From Streptomyces termitum (GTDB lineage: Bacteria; Actinomycetota; Actinomycetes; Streptomycetales; Streptomycetaceae), in NCBI RefSeq assembly GCF_014650175.1, contig NZ_BMUL01000003.1, positions 310,001 through 374,000 of the forward strand: a DNA stretch of 64,000 nt, read 5' to 3'. This document shows positions 9,730 through 17,543 of this stretch, in pieces; within the stretch, counting starts at the first letter, position 1; the number at the start of each line of letters is the position of its first letter. A model generated the notes under the pieces. That model saw nothing but the letters and a program-made list of their open reading frames with translations, was not told where the DNA came from and made no database searches. Made by a program: the position numbers and the translations under genes.

Positions 9730-10419
9730 CTACGCAGGCCGGATGCCGAGGTGGACCACGTCGGGGACGCCCCGGGCAACGGCGACCTCTTCCGTCCGTA
9801 CCCCGCTGAATCCGGCATTCCGCAAGGACCTTTCGAAATCGCCGGACGGTCGGGCGGACCACACGGCGAGCACGCCGCCGGGTTTCAGCCGGGCCGCGCA
9901 GGACGCCAGACCGCTTGCCCCGTAAAGGGATCCGTTGTCCTCGGTGACGGTCCAGTCGGGCCCGTTGTCGATGTCCAGGCACAGGGCGTCGTAGGTGTCG
10001 GCGGAGGTCGCCAGGTACTCCACCAGGTCCGTGTGCAGGATCACGGTCCGCTCGTCGGCGAGGGCGCGCCCGGAGACCGCGGCGAGCGGCCCGGCCCGGT
10101 GCCACTCGATGATGGCCTCCTCACGCTCCGCGACGGCGATCCGCGACCAGCGGGGGTCGGCGGCCGCGTGGGCGAGGGAGAAGCCGACGCCGAGCCCGCC
10201 GATCAGCACGGCGGCGCCGGCCCTGGCCGGCTCCGGCAGCGCGTCCATCGCCGCGTCCACCAGCAGCCGCTCCGAGCGGCCGTCGGAGGTGTCCATCAGG
10301 AAGGTGCCGTTGGCGATGATCTCGTAGTCGGTACGGCCCCCGGTCTCCCGGCGGCGCAGGACGACTTCTCCGTACGGACCCTCGCGGCGGTCGAGGGTGA
10401 CGGGGCCGGTCGTGCTCAC
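9730..10419 (-). CDS. Spermidine-synthase-like methyltransferase-fold protein
   Basis: The 229-residue product has the Rossmann fold of spermidine synthases: VLIGGLGVGFSLAHAAAD (motif I), VAEREEAIIEWH, DALCLDIDNGPDW and LKPGGVLAVWSA. The N-terminal beta domain of true polyamine synthases is short. It may bind decarboxylated SAM or SAM; the substrate cannot be read. The GTG at 10419 is taken as start (VSTTGPVTLDRREGPYGEV), with GGAG about 12 nt upstream; upstream in-frame ATGs would add low-complexity sequence. A gene like this lies between the two-component pair and lon in other Streptomyces, so the position is conserved. Confidence 0.75.
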   Translation of the reverse strand: MSTTGPVTLDRREGPYGEVVLRRRETGGRTDYEIIANGTFLMDTSDGRSERLLVDAAMDALPEPARAGAAVLIGGLGVGFSLAHAAADPRWSRIAVAEREEAIIEWHRAGPLAAVSGRALADERTVILHTDLVEYLATSADTYDALCLDIDNGPDWTVTEDNGSLYGASGLASCAARLKPGGVLAVWSARPSGDFERSLRNAGFSGVRTEEVAVARGVPDVVHLGIRPA

Positions 10420-10589
10420 TTCCGCATCACTCCGTGTCTTCGTTCGCTCGTCTGCTTCGCCGCCCCGCCCGCCGCGCGGAACGCGATACGGGCTCCGCGC
10501 GCGGACACGGTCCGGCCCGGCCATCCTCCTGACCCGGAGGGAGCCGGGCAAACGTGTTACGGGAAAGCCCCCGCGCGCCGACCGCATCC

Positions 10590-10805
10590 GGCCACCACAC
10601 GCGCGTGCCGGGCGGCCTTCTCCGGGCGCGGCCCCGGAGGCGGTCGGCAGGCGCGCGTCCCAGGGCGCGGTTCAGGAGGTGGACGGCACGCGCGTCCCCG
10701 GGCGCGGCCCGAGGGGCGGCCACCGCGCGCGTAGCCCGGCGGCGCTCTCCGGGCGCGGCCCGAGGGCGGCCTCCACGCGCGCGTGCCCGGCGGCGCTTTC
10801 CGGGC
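10590..10805. repeat. Degenerate GC-rich repeat array in a gene-free stretch
   Basis: The 391-nt gap 10420-10810 holds no convincing gene. Its core consists of imperfect copies of a GC-only unit centred on CCGGGCGCGGCCC and CACGCGCGCGT; the conserved core starts near 10620, 10660, 10697, 10747 and (truncated) 10798, giving periods of about 38 and then 50 bp. The remaining part towards 10420 shows nothing I can name. Confidence 0.5.
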
Positions 10806-10810
10806 AGGGA

Positions 10811-11335
10811 CTAGGGGGCGGTCGGCGGGCCGCCGCCGGGGAGGGCGTCGAAGACGCGCTGGAGGGCGGCGGGGCGTCCGTCGTCACCGGCGACGACCGC
10901 GCGGTCGTGGTACGTCACCGTGTAGCGGAACCCGTCGGCGACGGTCCGGCCGGACGGTTCCTCCGGCACGCGCGCGTAGGCGGGGTCCTCCAGGGCGGCC
11001 CGGAGCGCGGCCAGCTCCCCGGCGGTCATCCGCCCCGTGCGGACCTCCCCGCTCCGGGACCGGCTGGTCCAGGAGCCGTCCTCGGCCACGGCGAGCCGGT
11101 TGTCCACCCCGGCGAACCCGCCGCTCACCGCCACCTCGACGAGCGCGGCCGCGGCGCGCGGCTCCGCCGTCGCGCCGGTGTCCGCGCCCGTTCCGCTCGT
11201 GCCGGGCGCCGGGGCGGCCGGACCGTCGGCGGCCGCGCAGCCGCCGACCCCCAGGACGAGCGCCGCCACCACCCCGGGCAGCACCGCCCCCCACACCCGC
11301 CCGCGCCCGGTCCCGTACTCCACAGCAGCGTCCAT
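10811..11335 (-). CDS. Secreted lipoprotein with an emfourin-like domain
   Basis: The 174-residue product has a signal peptide (hydrophobic VWGAVLPGVVAALVLG) ending in the lipobox LGVGGC, then an Ala/Pro/Thr linker and a domain from about residue 65 with VEVAVSGGFAGVDNRLAV and a C-terminal helical part (LAALRAALED, LQRVFDAL). The GGFAG beta-strand pattern with a helical second half reminds me of emfourin, a protealysin-type metalloprotease inhibitor; this is an inference. The ATG at 11333-11335 gives a normal lipoprotein signal; an earlier in-frame start would not. It is divergent from lon. Confidence 0.6.
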   Translation of the reverse strand: MDAAVEYGTGRGRVWGAVLPGVVAALVLGVGGCAAADGPAAPAPGTSGTGADTGATAEPRAAAALVEVAVSGGFAGVDNRLAVAEDGSWTSRSRSGEVRTGRMTAGELAALRAALEDPAYARVPEEPSGRTVADGFRYTVTYHDRAVVAGDDGRPAALQRVFDALPGGGPPTAP

Positions 11336-11437
11336 GGGCCGAGCATGCCCGCCCGCCGCCCCCGCCGTGGCCGGAACGCGCCGGAAAGCCCCGCGCGGGG
11401 GATTCACCAGGACAGGTCGCGCAGAGCGCCCCCGGAG

Positions 11438-11455
11438 TGATCGCTCAGAGCGAAC
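11438..11455 (+). promoter_or_regulatory. ClgR-type activator box upstream of lon
   Basis: The 18 bases fit the ClgR consensus WNNWCGCYNANRGCGWWS known from corynebacteria at every position. ClgR activates clp and lon genes in actinomycetes. The box lies about 75 nt before the lon start codon. Confidence 0.6.
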
Positions 11456-11487
11456 AGCGCTCGGGGAACATTCGTGGGCTCACATGC

Positions 11488-11508
11488 ATTGAGTCGGCAT
11501 AGCTCAAC
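11488..11508 (+). promoter_or_regulatory. HAIR-like HspR operator upstream of lon
   Basis: ATTGAGT-N7-GCTCAAC matches the HspR-associated inverted repeat CTTGAGT-N7-ACTCAAG at 5 of 7 bases in each arm with the right spacing. It lies 22 nt before the ATG. HspR repression of lon is established in Streptomyces lividans. Confidence 0.75.
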
Positions 11509-11529
11509 TTGACTGCCGAAGGGGAGATC

Positions 11530-13935
11530 ATGGCTTCTGAGTCCAAGCCGTCCGTGCCGCTGACGCTGCCTGTGCTGCCGCTCGACGACGAGGTCGTGCT
11601 GCCCGGGATGGTGGTGCCGCTGGACCTGTCCGACGCCGAGGTGCGGGCCGCCGTGGAGGCCGCGCAGGCCGCCGCGCGGAGCGGGAAGCCGCGGGTGCTG
11701 CTGGTGCCGCGGGTCGACGGGACGTACGCCGGGACCGGTGTGCTCGGGACCGTCGAGCAGGTCGGACGGCTGTCCGACGGGGACCCGGGCGCGCTCATCC
11801 GGGGCGTCGGACGGGTCAGGATCGGGGCCGGGACGACCGGGCCCGGCGGGGCGCTGTGGGTGGAGGGGACCACCGTCGAGGAGACCGTGCCCGACCCCCT
11901 GCCCGGCGCCGTGACCGAGCTGGTCAAGGAGTACAAGGCGCTCGCCACCAGCTGGCTGCGCAAGCGCGGCGCCTGGCAGGTCGTGGACCGCGTCCAGCAG
12001 ATCGAGGCCGTCGGCGCCCTCGCCGACAACTCCGGGTACTCGCCCTTCCTCACCGTCGAGCAGAAGGTCGCCCTCCTGGAGACGGCCGACCCGGTCGCCC
12101 GGCTGAGGCTCGCCACCGCCCAGCTCCGCGAGCACCTCGCCGAGCAGGACGTCGCCGAGACCATCGCCAAGGACGTCCAGGAGGGCGTCGACAAGCAGCA
12201 GCGCGAGTTCCTGCTCCGCCGCCAGCTCGAAGCCGTACGCAAGGAACTGCGCGAGCTGAACGGCGAGAAGGACGGCGAGGAGTCCGACGACTACCGGGCC
12301 CGCGTCGAGGCCGCCGACCTCCCGGAGACGGTCCGCGAGGCCGCCCTGAAGGAGGTCGAGAAGCTGGAGCGGTCCAGCGACCAGTCCCCCGAGGGCTCCT
12401 GGATCCGCACCTGGCTCGACACCGTCCTCGAACTGCCGTGGAACGAGCGGACCGAGGACCGGTACGACATCCAGGGCGCCAAGGCCGTCCTCGACGCCGA
12501 GCACGCCGGCCTGGAGGACGTGAAGGAGCGCATCACCGAGTACCTGGCGGTCCGCAAGCGGCGCGCCGAGCGCGGCCTCGGGGTCGTCGGCGGGCGGCGC
12601 GGCGGCGCCGTGCTCGCCCTCGTCGGCCCGCCCGGCGTCGGCAAGACCAGCCTCGGCGAGAGCGTCGCCCACGCGATGGGCCGGAAGTTCGTCCGGGTCG
12701 CCCTCGGCGGCGTCCGCGACGAGGCCGAGGTCCGCGGCCACCGGCGCACCTACGTCGGCGCGCTGCCCGGCCGGATCGTCCGCGCGATCAAGGAGGCCGG
12801 CTCCATGAACCCGGTCGTCCTCCTCGACGAGATCGACAAGGTCGGCTCCGACTTCCGGGGCGACCCCGCCGCCGCCCTCCTCGAAGTCCTCGACCCGGCG
12901 CAGAACCACACCTTCCGCGACCACTACCTGGAGGTCGAGCTCGACCTCTCCGACGTGGTCTTCCTCGCCACCGCCAACGTCCTCGAAGCCATCCCGGAGG
13001 CCCTGCTCGACCGCATGGAGCTGGTCCGCCTCGACGGCTACACCGAGGACGAGAAGGTCGTCATCGCCCGCGACCACCTGCTGCCCCGGCAGCTGGAGCG
13101 CTCCGGCCTGGAGGCCGGCGAGGTGGTCCTCGACGAGGAGGCGCTGCGCAGGCTGGCCGGCGAGTACACCCGCGAGGCGGGCGTGCGCACCCTGGAGCGG
13201 GCCCTCGCCCGGCTGCTCCGCAAGATCGCGGCCCAGCACGAGCTGGGCGACCGGGAGCTGCCGTTCACGGTGGGCCCGGACGACCTGCGGGAGCTGATCG
13301 GCCGGCCGCACCACGTGCCCGAGTCCGCGCAGGACCCGGCCGAGCGCCGTACCGCCGTCCCCGGCGTGGCCACCGGCCTCGCGGTCACCGGCGCGGGCGG
13401 CGACGTCCTCTTCGTGGAGGCGTCCCTCGCCGACCCGGAGACCGGCGCCGCCGGGCTGACCCTCACCGGGCAGCTGGGCGACGTGATGAAGGAGTCCGCG
13501 CGGATCGCGCTCTCCTTCCTCCGCTCGCACGGCGCGGAGCTGGAGCTGCCCGTCACCGGCCTGAAGGACCGGGGCGTGCACATCCACTTCCCGGCGGGCG
13601 CGGTCCCCAAGGACGGCCCGAGCGCGGGCATCACCATGACGACCGCGCTGGCCTCGCTGCTCAGCGGGCGGACGGTCCGCACCGACGTGGCCATGACCGG
13701 CGAGGTCTCCCTCACCGGCCGGGTGCTGCCGATCGGCGGCCTCAAGCAGAAGCTGCTGGCCGCGCACCGGGCGGGCATCACCACGGTGGTCATCCCCAAG
13801 CGGAACGAGGCCGACCTGGACGACGTCCCGGCCGAGGTCCTGGCGAAGCTGGAGGTCCACCCGGTGACCGACGTCCGCCAGGTCCTGGAGATCGCCCTGG
13901 CCCCGGCGGAGGTCCCGGTCGCCGCGGCGGCCTGA
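11530..13935 (+). CDS. lon: ATP-dependent protease Lon
   Basis: The 801-residue product has the full LonA layout: N-terminal substrate-binding domain (about 10-200), coiled-coil helical region, AAA+ module with Walker A GPPGVGKT, Walker B VVLLDEIDK, and a C-terminal Ser-Lys protease domain with catalytic serine in PKDGPSAGITM and lysine in IGGLKQKLLAAHRAG. It degrades damaged and regulatory proteins in the cytoplasm. The ATG at 11530 follows AAGGGGAG closely; an in-frame TTG at 11509 lies within the HAIR element and is unlikely. The upstream ClgR-type and HspR-type sites indicate control by both proteolytic and heat stress. Confidence 0.97.
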   Translation: MASESKPSVPLTLPVLPLDDEVVLPGMVVPLDLSDAEVRAAVEAAQAAARSGKPRVLLVPRVDGTYAGTGVLGTVEQVGRLSDGDPGALIRGVGRVRIGAGTTGPGGALWVEGTTVEETVPDPLPGAVTELVKEYKALATSWLRKRGAWQVVDRVQQIEAVGALADNSGYSPFLTVEQKVALLETADPVARLRLATAQLREHLAEQDVAETIAKDVQEGVDKQQREFLLRRQLEAVRKELRELNGEKDGEESDDYRARVEAADLPETVREAALKEVEKLERSSDQSPEGSWIRTWLDTVLELPWNERTEDRYDIQGAKAVLDAEHAGLEDVKERITEYLAVRKRRAERGLGVVGGRRGGAVLALVGPPGVGKTSLGESVAHAMGRKFVRVALGGVRDEAEVRGHRRTYVGALPGRIVRAIKEAGSMNPVVLLDEIDKVGSDFRGDPAAALLEVLDPAQNHTFRDHYLEVELDLSDVVFLATANVLEAIPEALLDRMELVRLDGYTEDEKVVIARDHLLPRQLERSGLEAGEVVLDEEALRRLAGEYTREAGVRTLERALARLLRKIAAQHELGDRELPFTVGPDDLRELIGRPHHVPESAQDPAERRTAVPGVATGLAVTGAGGDVLFVEASLADPETGAAGLTLTGQLGDVMKESARIALSFLRSHGAELELPVTGLKDRGVHIHFPAGAVPKDGPSAGITMTTALASLLSGRTVRTDVAMTGEVSLTGRVLPIGGLKQKLLAAHRAGITTVVIPKRNEADLDDVPAEVLAKLEVHPVTDVRQVLEIALAPAEVPVAAAA

Positions 13936-13949
13936 CCCGGCCGGACGGA

Positions 13950-13983
13950 AGGCCCCCGGCACGCGCCCGCGTGCCGGGGGCCT
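13950..13983. terminator. Bidirectional terminator between lon and the ligase gene
   Basis: A nearly uninterrupted 16-bp inverted repeat (AGGCCCCCGGCACGCG and its complement) lies between the convergent stop codons at 13935 and 13994. Confidence 0.8.
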
Positions 13984-13993
13984 CCGCCGCGCG

Positions 13994-15151
13994 TCACACC
14001 GGCGTGGTCCGCCGGACCGCCTCCACCATCACCGAGGCGAGGCTGGCGTCGCCCGCGTGGGCCGCGCGCTGGGCGTCCGCGCCGGTGCCGCGCGCGAGCA
14101 GCCGGGCCACGCCCGCCTCCGCGCGCTCCCGGTCGCCGGACTCCTCCAGGGCGGGCCCGACGTGGGAGAGCAGGGCGTGCAGCACCTCGCCCGCCGGGGC
14201 CGGCCGCCAGCTGCCGGGGTGCAGCAGTTCGCCGCCGAGCCCGTACCGGCTGGCCCGCCAGGCGGCCAGGCGGAGCACCACGGTGGAGACCGGATCGGGG
14301 ACCCGGCCCCGCCGCCACTCCCGCGCGGCCGTCTCGACCAGGGCGCGGCTCAGCACGGCCAGCAGGACGGTGTCCTCGATGTCGAGGCAGACGTCGCCGA
14401 CCCGGATCTCGACCGTGGGGTAGCGGCGGGAGAGCCGGGCGTCGAAGTAGACCATGTGGTCGTCGACCAGGACGTCGCTGGCGAGCATCTCCCGGGTGGT
14501 GCGCTCGTACGCCTCCACGTCCCCGTACAGCTCGCTGGGGCCGGACATCGGCCAGCGCTGCCAGAGCTGGTGGCGCCAGCTCGCGTAACCGGTGTCCCGG
14601 CCCTGGAAGTAGGGGGAGTTGGCGCTGAGCGCGAGGAGCGGGGCGAGCCACGGCCGGATCCGGTCGAGGACGCCGACCCCCTCGTCCTGGGAGGAGAGGT
14701 GCACGTGCACGTGGCAGGCGCAGGCGAACTCCTCGTCGACGAGGTGGGCGTAGCGGGCGTGGATGCGCTGGTACCGGTCGGCGGGGTTGAGCAGGGGGCC
14801 GAAGCCGACGGCCGGGGTCGCGACGGCCGCGACGGCGACCCCGGCCTCCTCGGCCGCCGCCGAGGCGGCCCGCCGGGCCCGCCGCAGCTGGTCGGCGAGC
14901 TGCGGCGTGGTGGTGCAGGGGGAGGTGCCGATCTCCAGCTGCTCGGAGTACAACTCCGGCTTCGCCGGTTCCGGTTCAGGTCCCCCGGTGCGCGGCACGG
15001 CGTCGGCGTGCCAGGCGGCGATCTCGGTGACGGTGCCGGCGAGGGGCTGCGGGAGTCCGGTCTCGGGGTCGACCAGGAGGAGTTCCTCCTCCACCCCGAA
15101 CGTGCGCAGCCCTTCCCCGCGGTGGTAGACCCACCGCTGCTGGTTCCGCAT
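13994..15151 (-). CDS. YbdK-type carboxylate-amine ligase (putative glutamate-cysteine ligase 2)
   Basis: The 385-residue product starts with the family signature FGVEEELLLVDPETG and has ELYSEQLEIGTSPC, ACHVHVHLSSQDEG, SANSPYFQGRDTGYASWRHQ and HMVYFDARLS, all typical of the YbdK (GCS2) family of ATP-dependent carboxylate-amine ligases. In E. coli YbdK has weak glutamate-cysteine ligase activity. Streptomyces make mycothiol rather than glutathione, so the natural substrate here is open. AGGAG stands 8 nt before the ATG. It is a single gene. Confidence 0.88.
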   Translation of the reverse strand: MRNQQRWVYHRGEGLRTFGVEEELLLVDPETGLPQPLAGTVTEIAAWHADAVPRTGGPEPEPAKPELYSEQLEIGTSPCTTTPQLADQLRRARRAASAAAEEAGVAVAAVATPAVGFGPLLNPADRYQRIHARYAHLVDEEFACACHVHVHLSSQDEGVGVLDRIRPWLAPLLALSANSPYFQGRDTGYASWRHQLWQRWPMSGPSELYGDVEAYERTTREMLASDVLVDDHMVYFDARLSRRYPTVEIRVGDVCLDIEDTVLLAVLSRALVETAAREWRRGRVPDPVSTVVLRLAAWRASRYGLGGELLHPGSWRPAPAGEVLHALLSHVGPALEESGDRERAEAGVARLLARGTGADAQRAAHAGDASLASVMVEAVRRTTPV

Positions 15152-15270
15152 GGAGCGCTCTCCTTAACGGGCGGACGGTGGTGCGTGACGGCCGTTCGAA
15201 CAGAGCTTTCTCCAAGGCTGTCCACGAACGTCCCGGCTTCCACCCGTCCTCGCGCACATGACGCGAAATC

Positions 15271-15296
15271 GCCCCCCGGAGCGGACTCCGGGGGGC
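15271..15296 (-). terminator. Terminator of the AA10 monooxygenase gene
   Basis: A perfect 11-bp stem (GCCCCCCGGAG and its complement) with a CGGA loop lies about 95 nt past the stop of the gene ending at 15391. Confidence 0.75.
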
Positions 15297-15390
15297 GGGG
15301 CGGGGAGGAGGAGGGCGGGTTTCCCTGGGGACCGCCGGAGGGGTGAGCGGGGTCCCGCCCCGCCCGCCTCCTCCCGCCTGCCTCCGTCTC

Positions 15391-16275
15391 CTAGGAGGCG
15401 GAGGAGTCGCGGCGCCGGCCGAGGAGCAGGCTGCCCGCGCCGAAGACGGCGAGGGCGCCCGCGCCCGCGAGGGCGAGCGGCAGCGGGGAGGCGGGGGCCT
15501 CGCCGGTCTCGGCGGAGAGCGCCGGCGGCTGCTCGTCGCCGCCGTGGCCGGCGTGGCTGACGGTGGACAGCTCGGCGCCGGCGGCCAGTTCGGCCTCGGT
15601 GGGGGCCTGGGCCTTGAGGGCGGCGGGGGCGGCGGCCGCCGCGCCGAAGGTGACGTCCGAGCAGCTGTAGAACGCCTCGGGGCTGTCGTTGCGCTGCCAC
15701 ACCATGTAGACGATGTGGCGGCCGGCGCGGGCCGGGAGGTTGCCGGTGAAGGCGTAGTAGCCGTCGGTGGCGGTGCGGGGGGTGTTGTAGACCGCGACCG
15801 GGGAGGCGTCGAGGTCGGACCACTTCAGGGGCTGCGTCGGGTCGAAGCCGGCCTTGGTGATGTACATCGTCATCGTGCCGGAGTGGGCGGCGGTGGCCCG
15901 GATCTTGAAGTCGAAGGAGCCGGCCTGGACGGCGGTGGCGGGCCAGTCGGTGCGCGCCCAGTCGAGGGCCCGGTACTTCTCGCGGTTGGCCGAGCAGAGC
16001 TTGCCGTCCGGGATGAGCGCCTTGTGGTTGCCGTCGGCGTTGGCGATGTTGACCTCGTTCCAGTCGTACAGCGGCTGGGTGCCGGAGTCGGCGACGAGGT
16101 CCTTGCACACCTGCGACTTGGGGGCCTCGGGACCCTCGGCGTAACAGGCGGCGACGCGGCTCACGGGGTTGAAGACGGCTCCGTGGGCGGCGGCGGTGGT
16201 GGGGGTGAGACCGACGAGGGCCGCGGCGGCGGACAGGGCGGCGACGCCGGCGGCGGTACGGCGGGTGGACGGCAT
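15391..16275 (-). CDS. Secreted AA10 lytic polysaccharide monooxygenase (chitin/cellulose-binding protein) with C-terminal membrane anchor
   Basis: The 294-residue product has a signal peptide ending in TTAAA, so that the mature enzyme starts with HGAVFNPVSR; the free N-terminal His and a second His (ATAAHSGTMTMYITKAG) form the copper brace of AA10 enzymes. The catalytic domain spans about residues 33-215 and includes LPARAGRHIVYMVWQ. It cleaves crystalline chitin or cellulose oxidatively outside the cell. The last ~45 residues are unusual for a freely secreted enzyme: SAETG, a hydrophobic helix (LPLALAGAGALAVFGAGSLLL) and an RRR tail, as in cell-wall sorting signals. A DasR-like site and promoter lie about 100 nt upstream. 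Confidence 0.9.
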   Translation of the reverse strand: MPSTRRTAAGVAALSAAAALVGLTPTTAAAHGAVFNPVSRVAACYAEGPEAPKSQVCKDLVADSGTQPLYDWNEVNIANADGNHKALIPDGKLCSANREKYRALDWARTDWPATAVQAGSFDFKIRATAAHSGTMTMYITKAGFDPTQPLKWSDLDASPVAVYNTPRTATDGYYAFTGNLPARAGRHIVYMVWQRNDSPEAFYSCSDVTFGAAAAAPAALKAQAPTEAELAAGAELSTVSHAGHGGDEQPPALSAETGEAPASPLPLALAGAGALAVFGAGSLLLGRRRDSSAS

Positions 16276-16363
16276 GCGGGGGCTCTCTCTCGTGCGTGGT
16301 GCGTGGGGGGACGGAGCGGGCAACGCGTGCGGGCGGCGCGGAAGTTGTCTTCCGTGCGACCGG

Positions 16364-16392
16364 GGTAGAGACTGGCATTGGTCCATACCAAT
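16364..16392 (-). promoter_or_regulatory. DasR-like element (dre) overlapping the AA10 gene promoter
   Basis: ATTGGT-CCAT-ACCAAT at 16377-16392 is a perfect inverted repeat close to the DasR consensus ACTGGTCTAGACCAGT. On the minus strand TTGGTA (16391-16386) lies 16 nt from TCTACC (16369-16364), so the repeat covers the -35 box. DasR links chitin/GlcNAc use to development in Streptomyces. Confidence 0.65.
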
Positions 16393-16433
16393 GGGCAAGA
16401 GGTGGCACCGAAAAAGCCTCTGACCACGTGGAA

Positions 16434-16473
16434 CGGCGGCTCCGGGGATGCCGCCGCATCCCTGGAACCGCCG
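16434..16473 (-). terminator. Terminator of the lysozyme gene
   Basis: A hairpin of 17 paired positions with one mismatch (CGGCGG base, GGGATGC top) lies after the 22-bp repeats downstream of the lysozyme stop. The 314-nt gap 16276-16589 is thus filled by the AA10 leader and promoter, this hairpin and the repeats. Confidence 0.6.
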
Positions 16474-16490
16474 TCGGGGGAGAGGTGCCG

Positions 16491-16574
16491 CCGGTCGTAC
16501 GGGCCGGGGCGACCGGCCGCACGGGCCGGGGTGACCGGCCGCACGGGCCGGGGTGACCGGTCGTACGGGCCGGG
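16491..16574. repeat. 22-bp tandem repeat, about 3.8 copies
   Basis: The unit (C/T)ACGGGCCGGGG(T/C)GACCGG(C/T)CG starts at 16498, 16520, 16542 and 16564 (last copy cut after 11 bases), with a partial copy before 16498. Copies differ at only a few positions. It begins 16 nt downstream of the lysozyme stop codon and can be transcribed with it. Confidence 0.8.
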
Positions 16575-16589
16575 CGTGGTGGCGCCGGG

Positions 16590-17423
16590 TCAGCCGTTCG
16601 CGAGCGCCCGGACCCGCGAGAGGTCGCCGTTGAAGTGGTTGTGGTCGCCGACCGTCGGGCCGGTCGAGGTGTACTGCCAGATCGTGTAGTACGGCCATCC
16701 GGCGGGGAGTTCGCCCACGGCGGAGGCGTAGCGCGCGATCCACAGCGGGTTGGTGGTGCCGAAGCCGGAGTAGTTGCCGGTGCACTCCTTCCACCAGCTC
16801 GTCGCGGTGTAGATGACGGCGTCGCGGCCGGTGCGGGCCTTGTAGCGGGTGGTGAAGTCGCGGATCCAGGAGACCATCCCGGCCTGGGACTTGCCGTAGC
16901 AGCTGGCGCCGTACGGGTTCCACTCGATGTCGAGCACGCCCGGCAGGGTCTTGCCGTCCTTGGACCAGCCGCCGCCGTTGTTGACGAAGTAGTCGGCCTG
17001 GGCGGCGCCGGTCGTGGTGTCCGGGGTGGCGAAGTGGTACGTCCCCCGGATCATGCCGACGTCGTAGGAGCCGCTGTACTGCTGGTTGAAGTAGGTGTTC
17101 TTGTAGTAGGTGCCTTCCGTCGCCTTGACGTAGGCCCACTTGACGCCGCTGTTCCAGAGGGTGGACCAGGCGACGTTCCCCTGGTGGCTGGCGACGTCGA
17201 CGCCCTCGGTCTGGGCGGCGAGGGCGGAGGTGCCGCCGGGGGCGGCCGGGCCCCGGCCGTCGTGCTGGAGGACGCCCATGCCCATGTGGGCGGTGCCGCG
17301 CGCGGGGACGGCGGCGCGGGCGTCGGGGTCGGCGGCGGCCGCCGGGCCGGCCAGGGGCAGCGCCAGGGCGGTGGCGGCGAGGCCGGCGAGCAGGGCGGTG
17401 GGGACGGATCTGTGCACACGCAT
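16590..17423 (-). CDS. Secreted GH25 muramidase (cellosyl/lysozyme M1 type)
   Basis: The 277-residue product has a signal peptide (about 1-31, ending AGPAAA) and a GH25 domain from about residue 72 with EGVDVASHQGNV (first catalytic Asp), WAYVKATEGTYYKN, GTYHFATPDTTTG and LPGVLDIEWNPYG (the D-x-E pair), TATSWWKECTGNYSGFG and YTIWQYTSTG. It is of the Streptomyces cellosyl type and hydrolyses the MurNAc-GlcNAc bond of peptidoglycan, including O-acetylated walls. GGGAG lies 6 nt before the ATG. It stands alone and is divergent from the MarR gene. Confidence 0.93.
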   Translation of the reverse strand: MRVHRSVPTALLAGLAATALALPLAGPAAAADPDARAAVPARGTAHMGMGVLQHDGRGPAAPGGTSALAAQTEGVDVASHQGNVAWSTLWNSGVKWAYVKATEGTYYKNTYFNQQYSGSYDVGMIRGTYHFATPDTTTGAAQADYFVNNGGGWSKDGKTLPGVLDIEWNPYGASCYGKSQAGMVSWIRDFTTRYKARTGRDAVIYTATSWWKECTGNYSGFGTTNPLWIARYASAVGELPAGWPYYTIWQYTSTGPTVGDHNHFNGDLSRVRALANG

Positions 17424-17497
17424 GGGGGACTCCCGTGGCTGGGTGGGGGGGATGGTGTGGACATGTCAGTCTCGTGCTCGGCGGTGACTCTACGCAC

Positions 17498-17543
17498 GTA
17501 GACCACCGGGTGGAAGGGGTGCCGGGTGCCGCCGTTGGTCTAC
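17498..17543. promoter_or_regulatory. Inverted TGGTCTAC 8-mers in the lysozyme-marR intergenic region
   Basis: GTAGACCA (17498-17505) and TGGTCTAC (17536-17543) form a perfect inverted pair 30 bp apart. TGGTCTAC is also a half-site of the DasR element and of the direct repeats of Streptomyces chitinase promoters. A second inverted pair, CTGAAAG (17556-17562) and CTTTCAG (17593-17599), also 30 bp apart, lies between it and the marR start. Confidence 0.45.

Noticed and set aside
11404..13962. Long minus-strand frame opposite lon
   Set aside because: Mirror frame of the lon gene with low-complexity translation; the Lon motifs are all on the plus strand.
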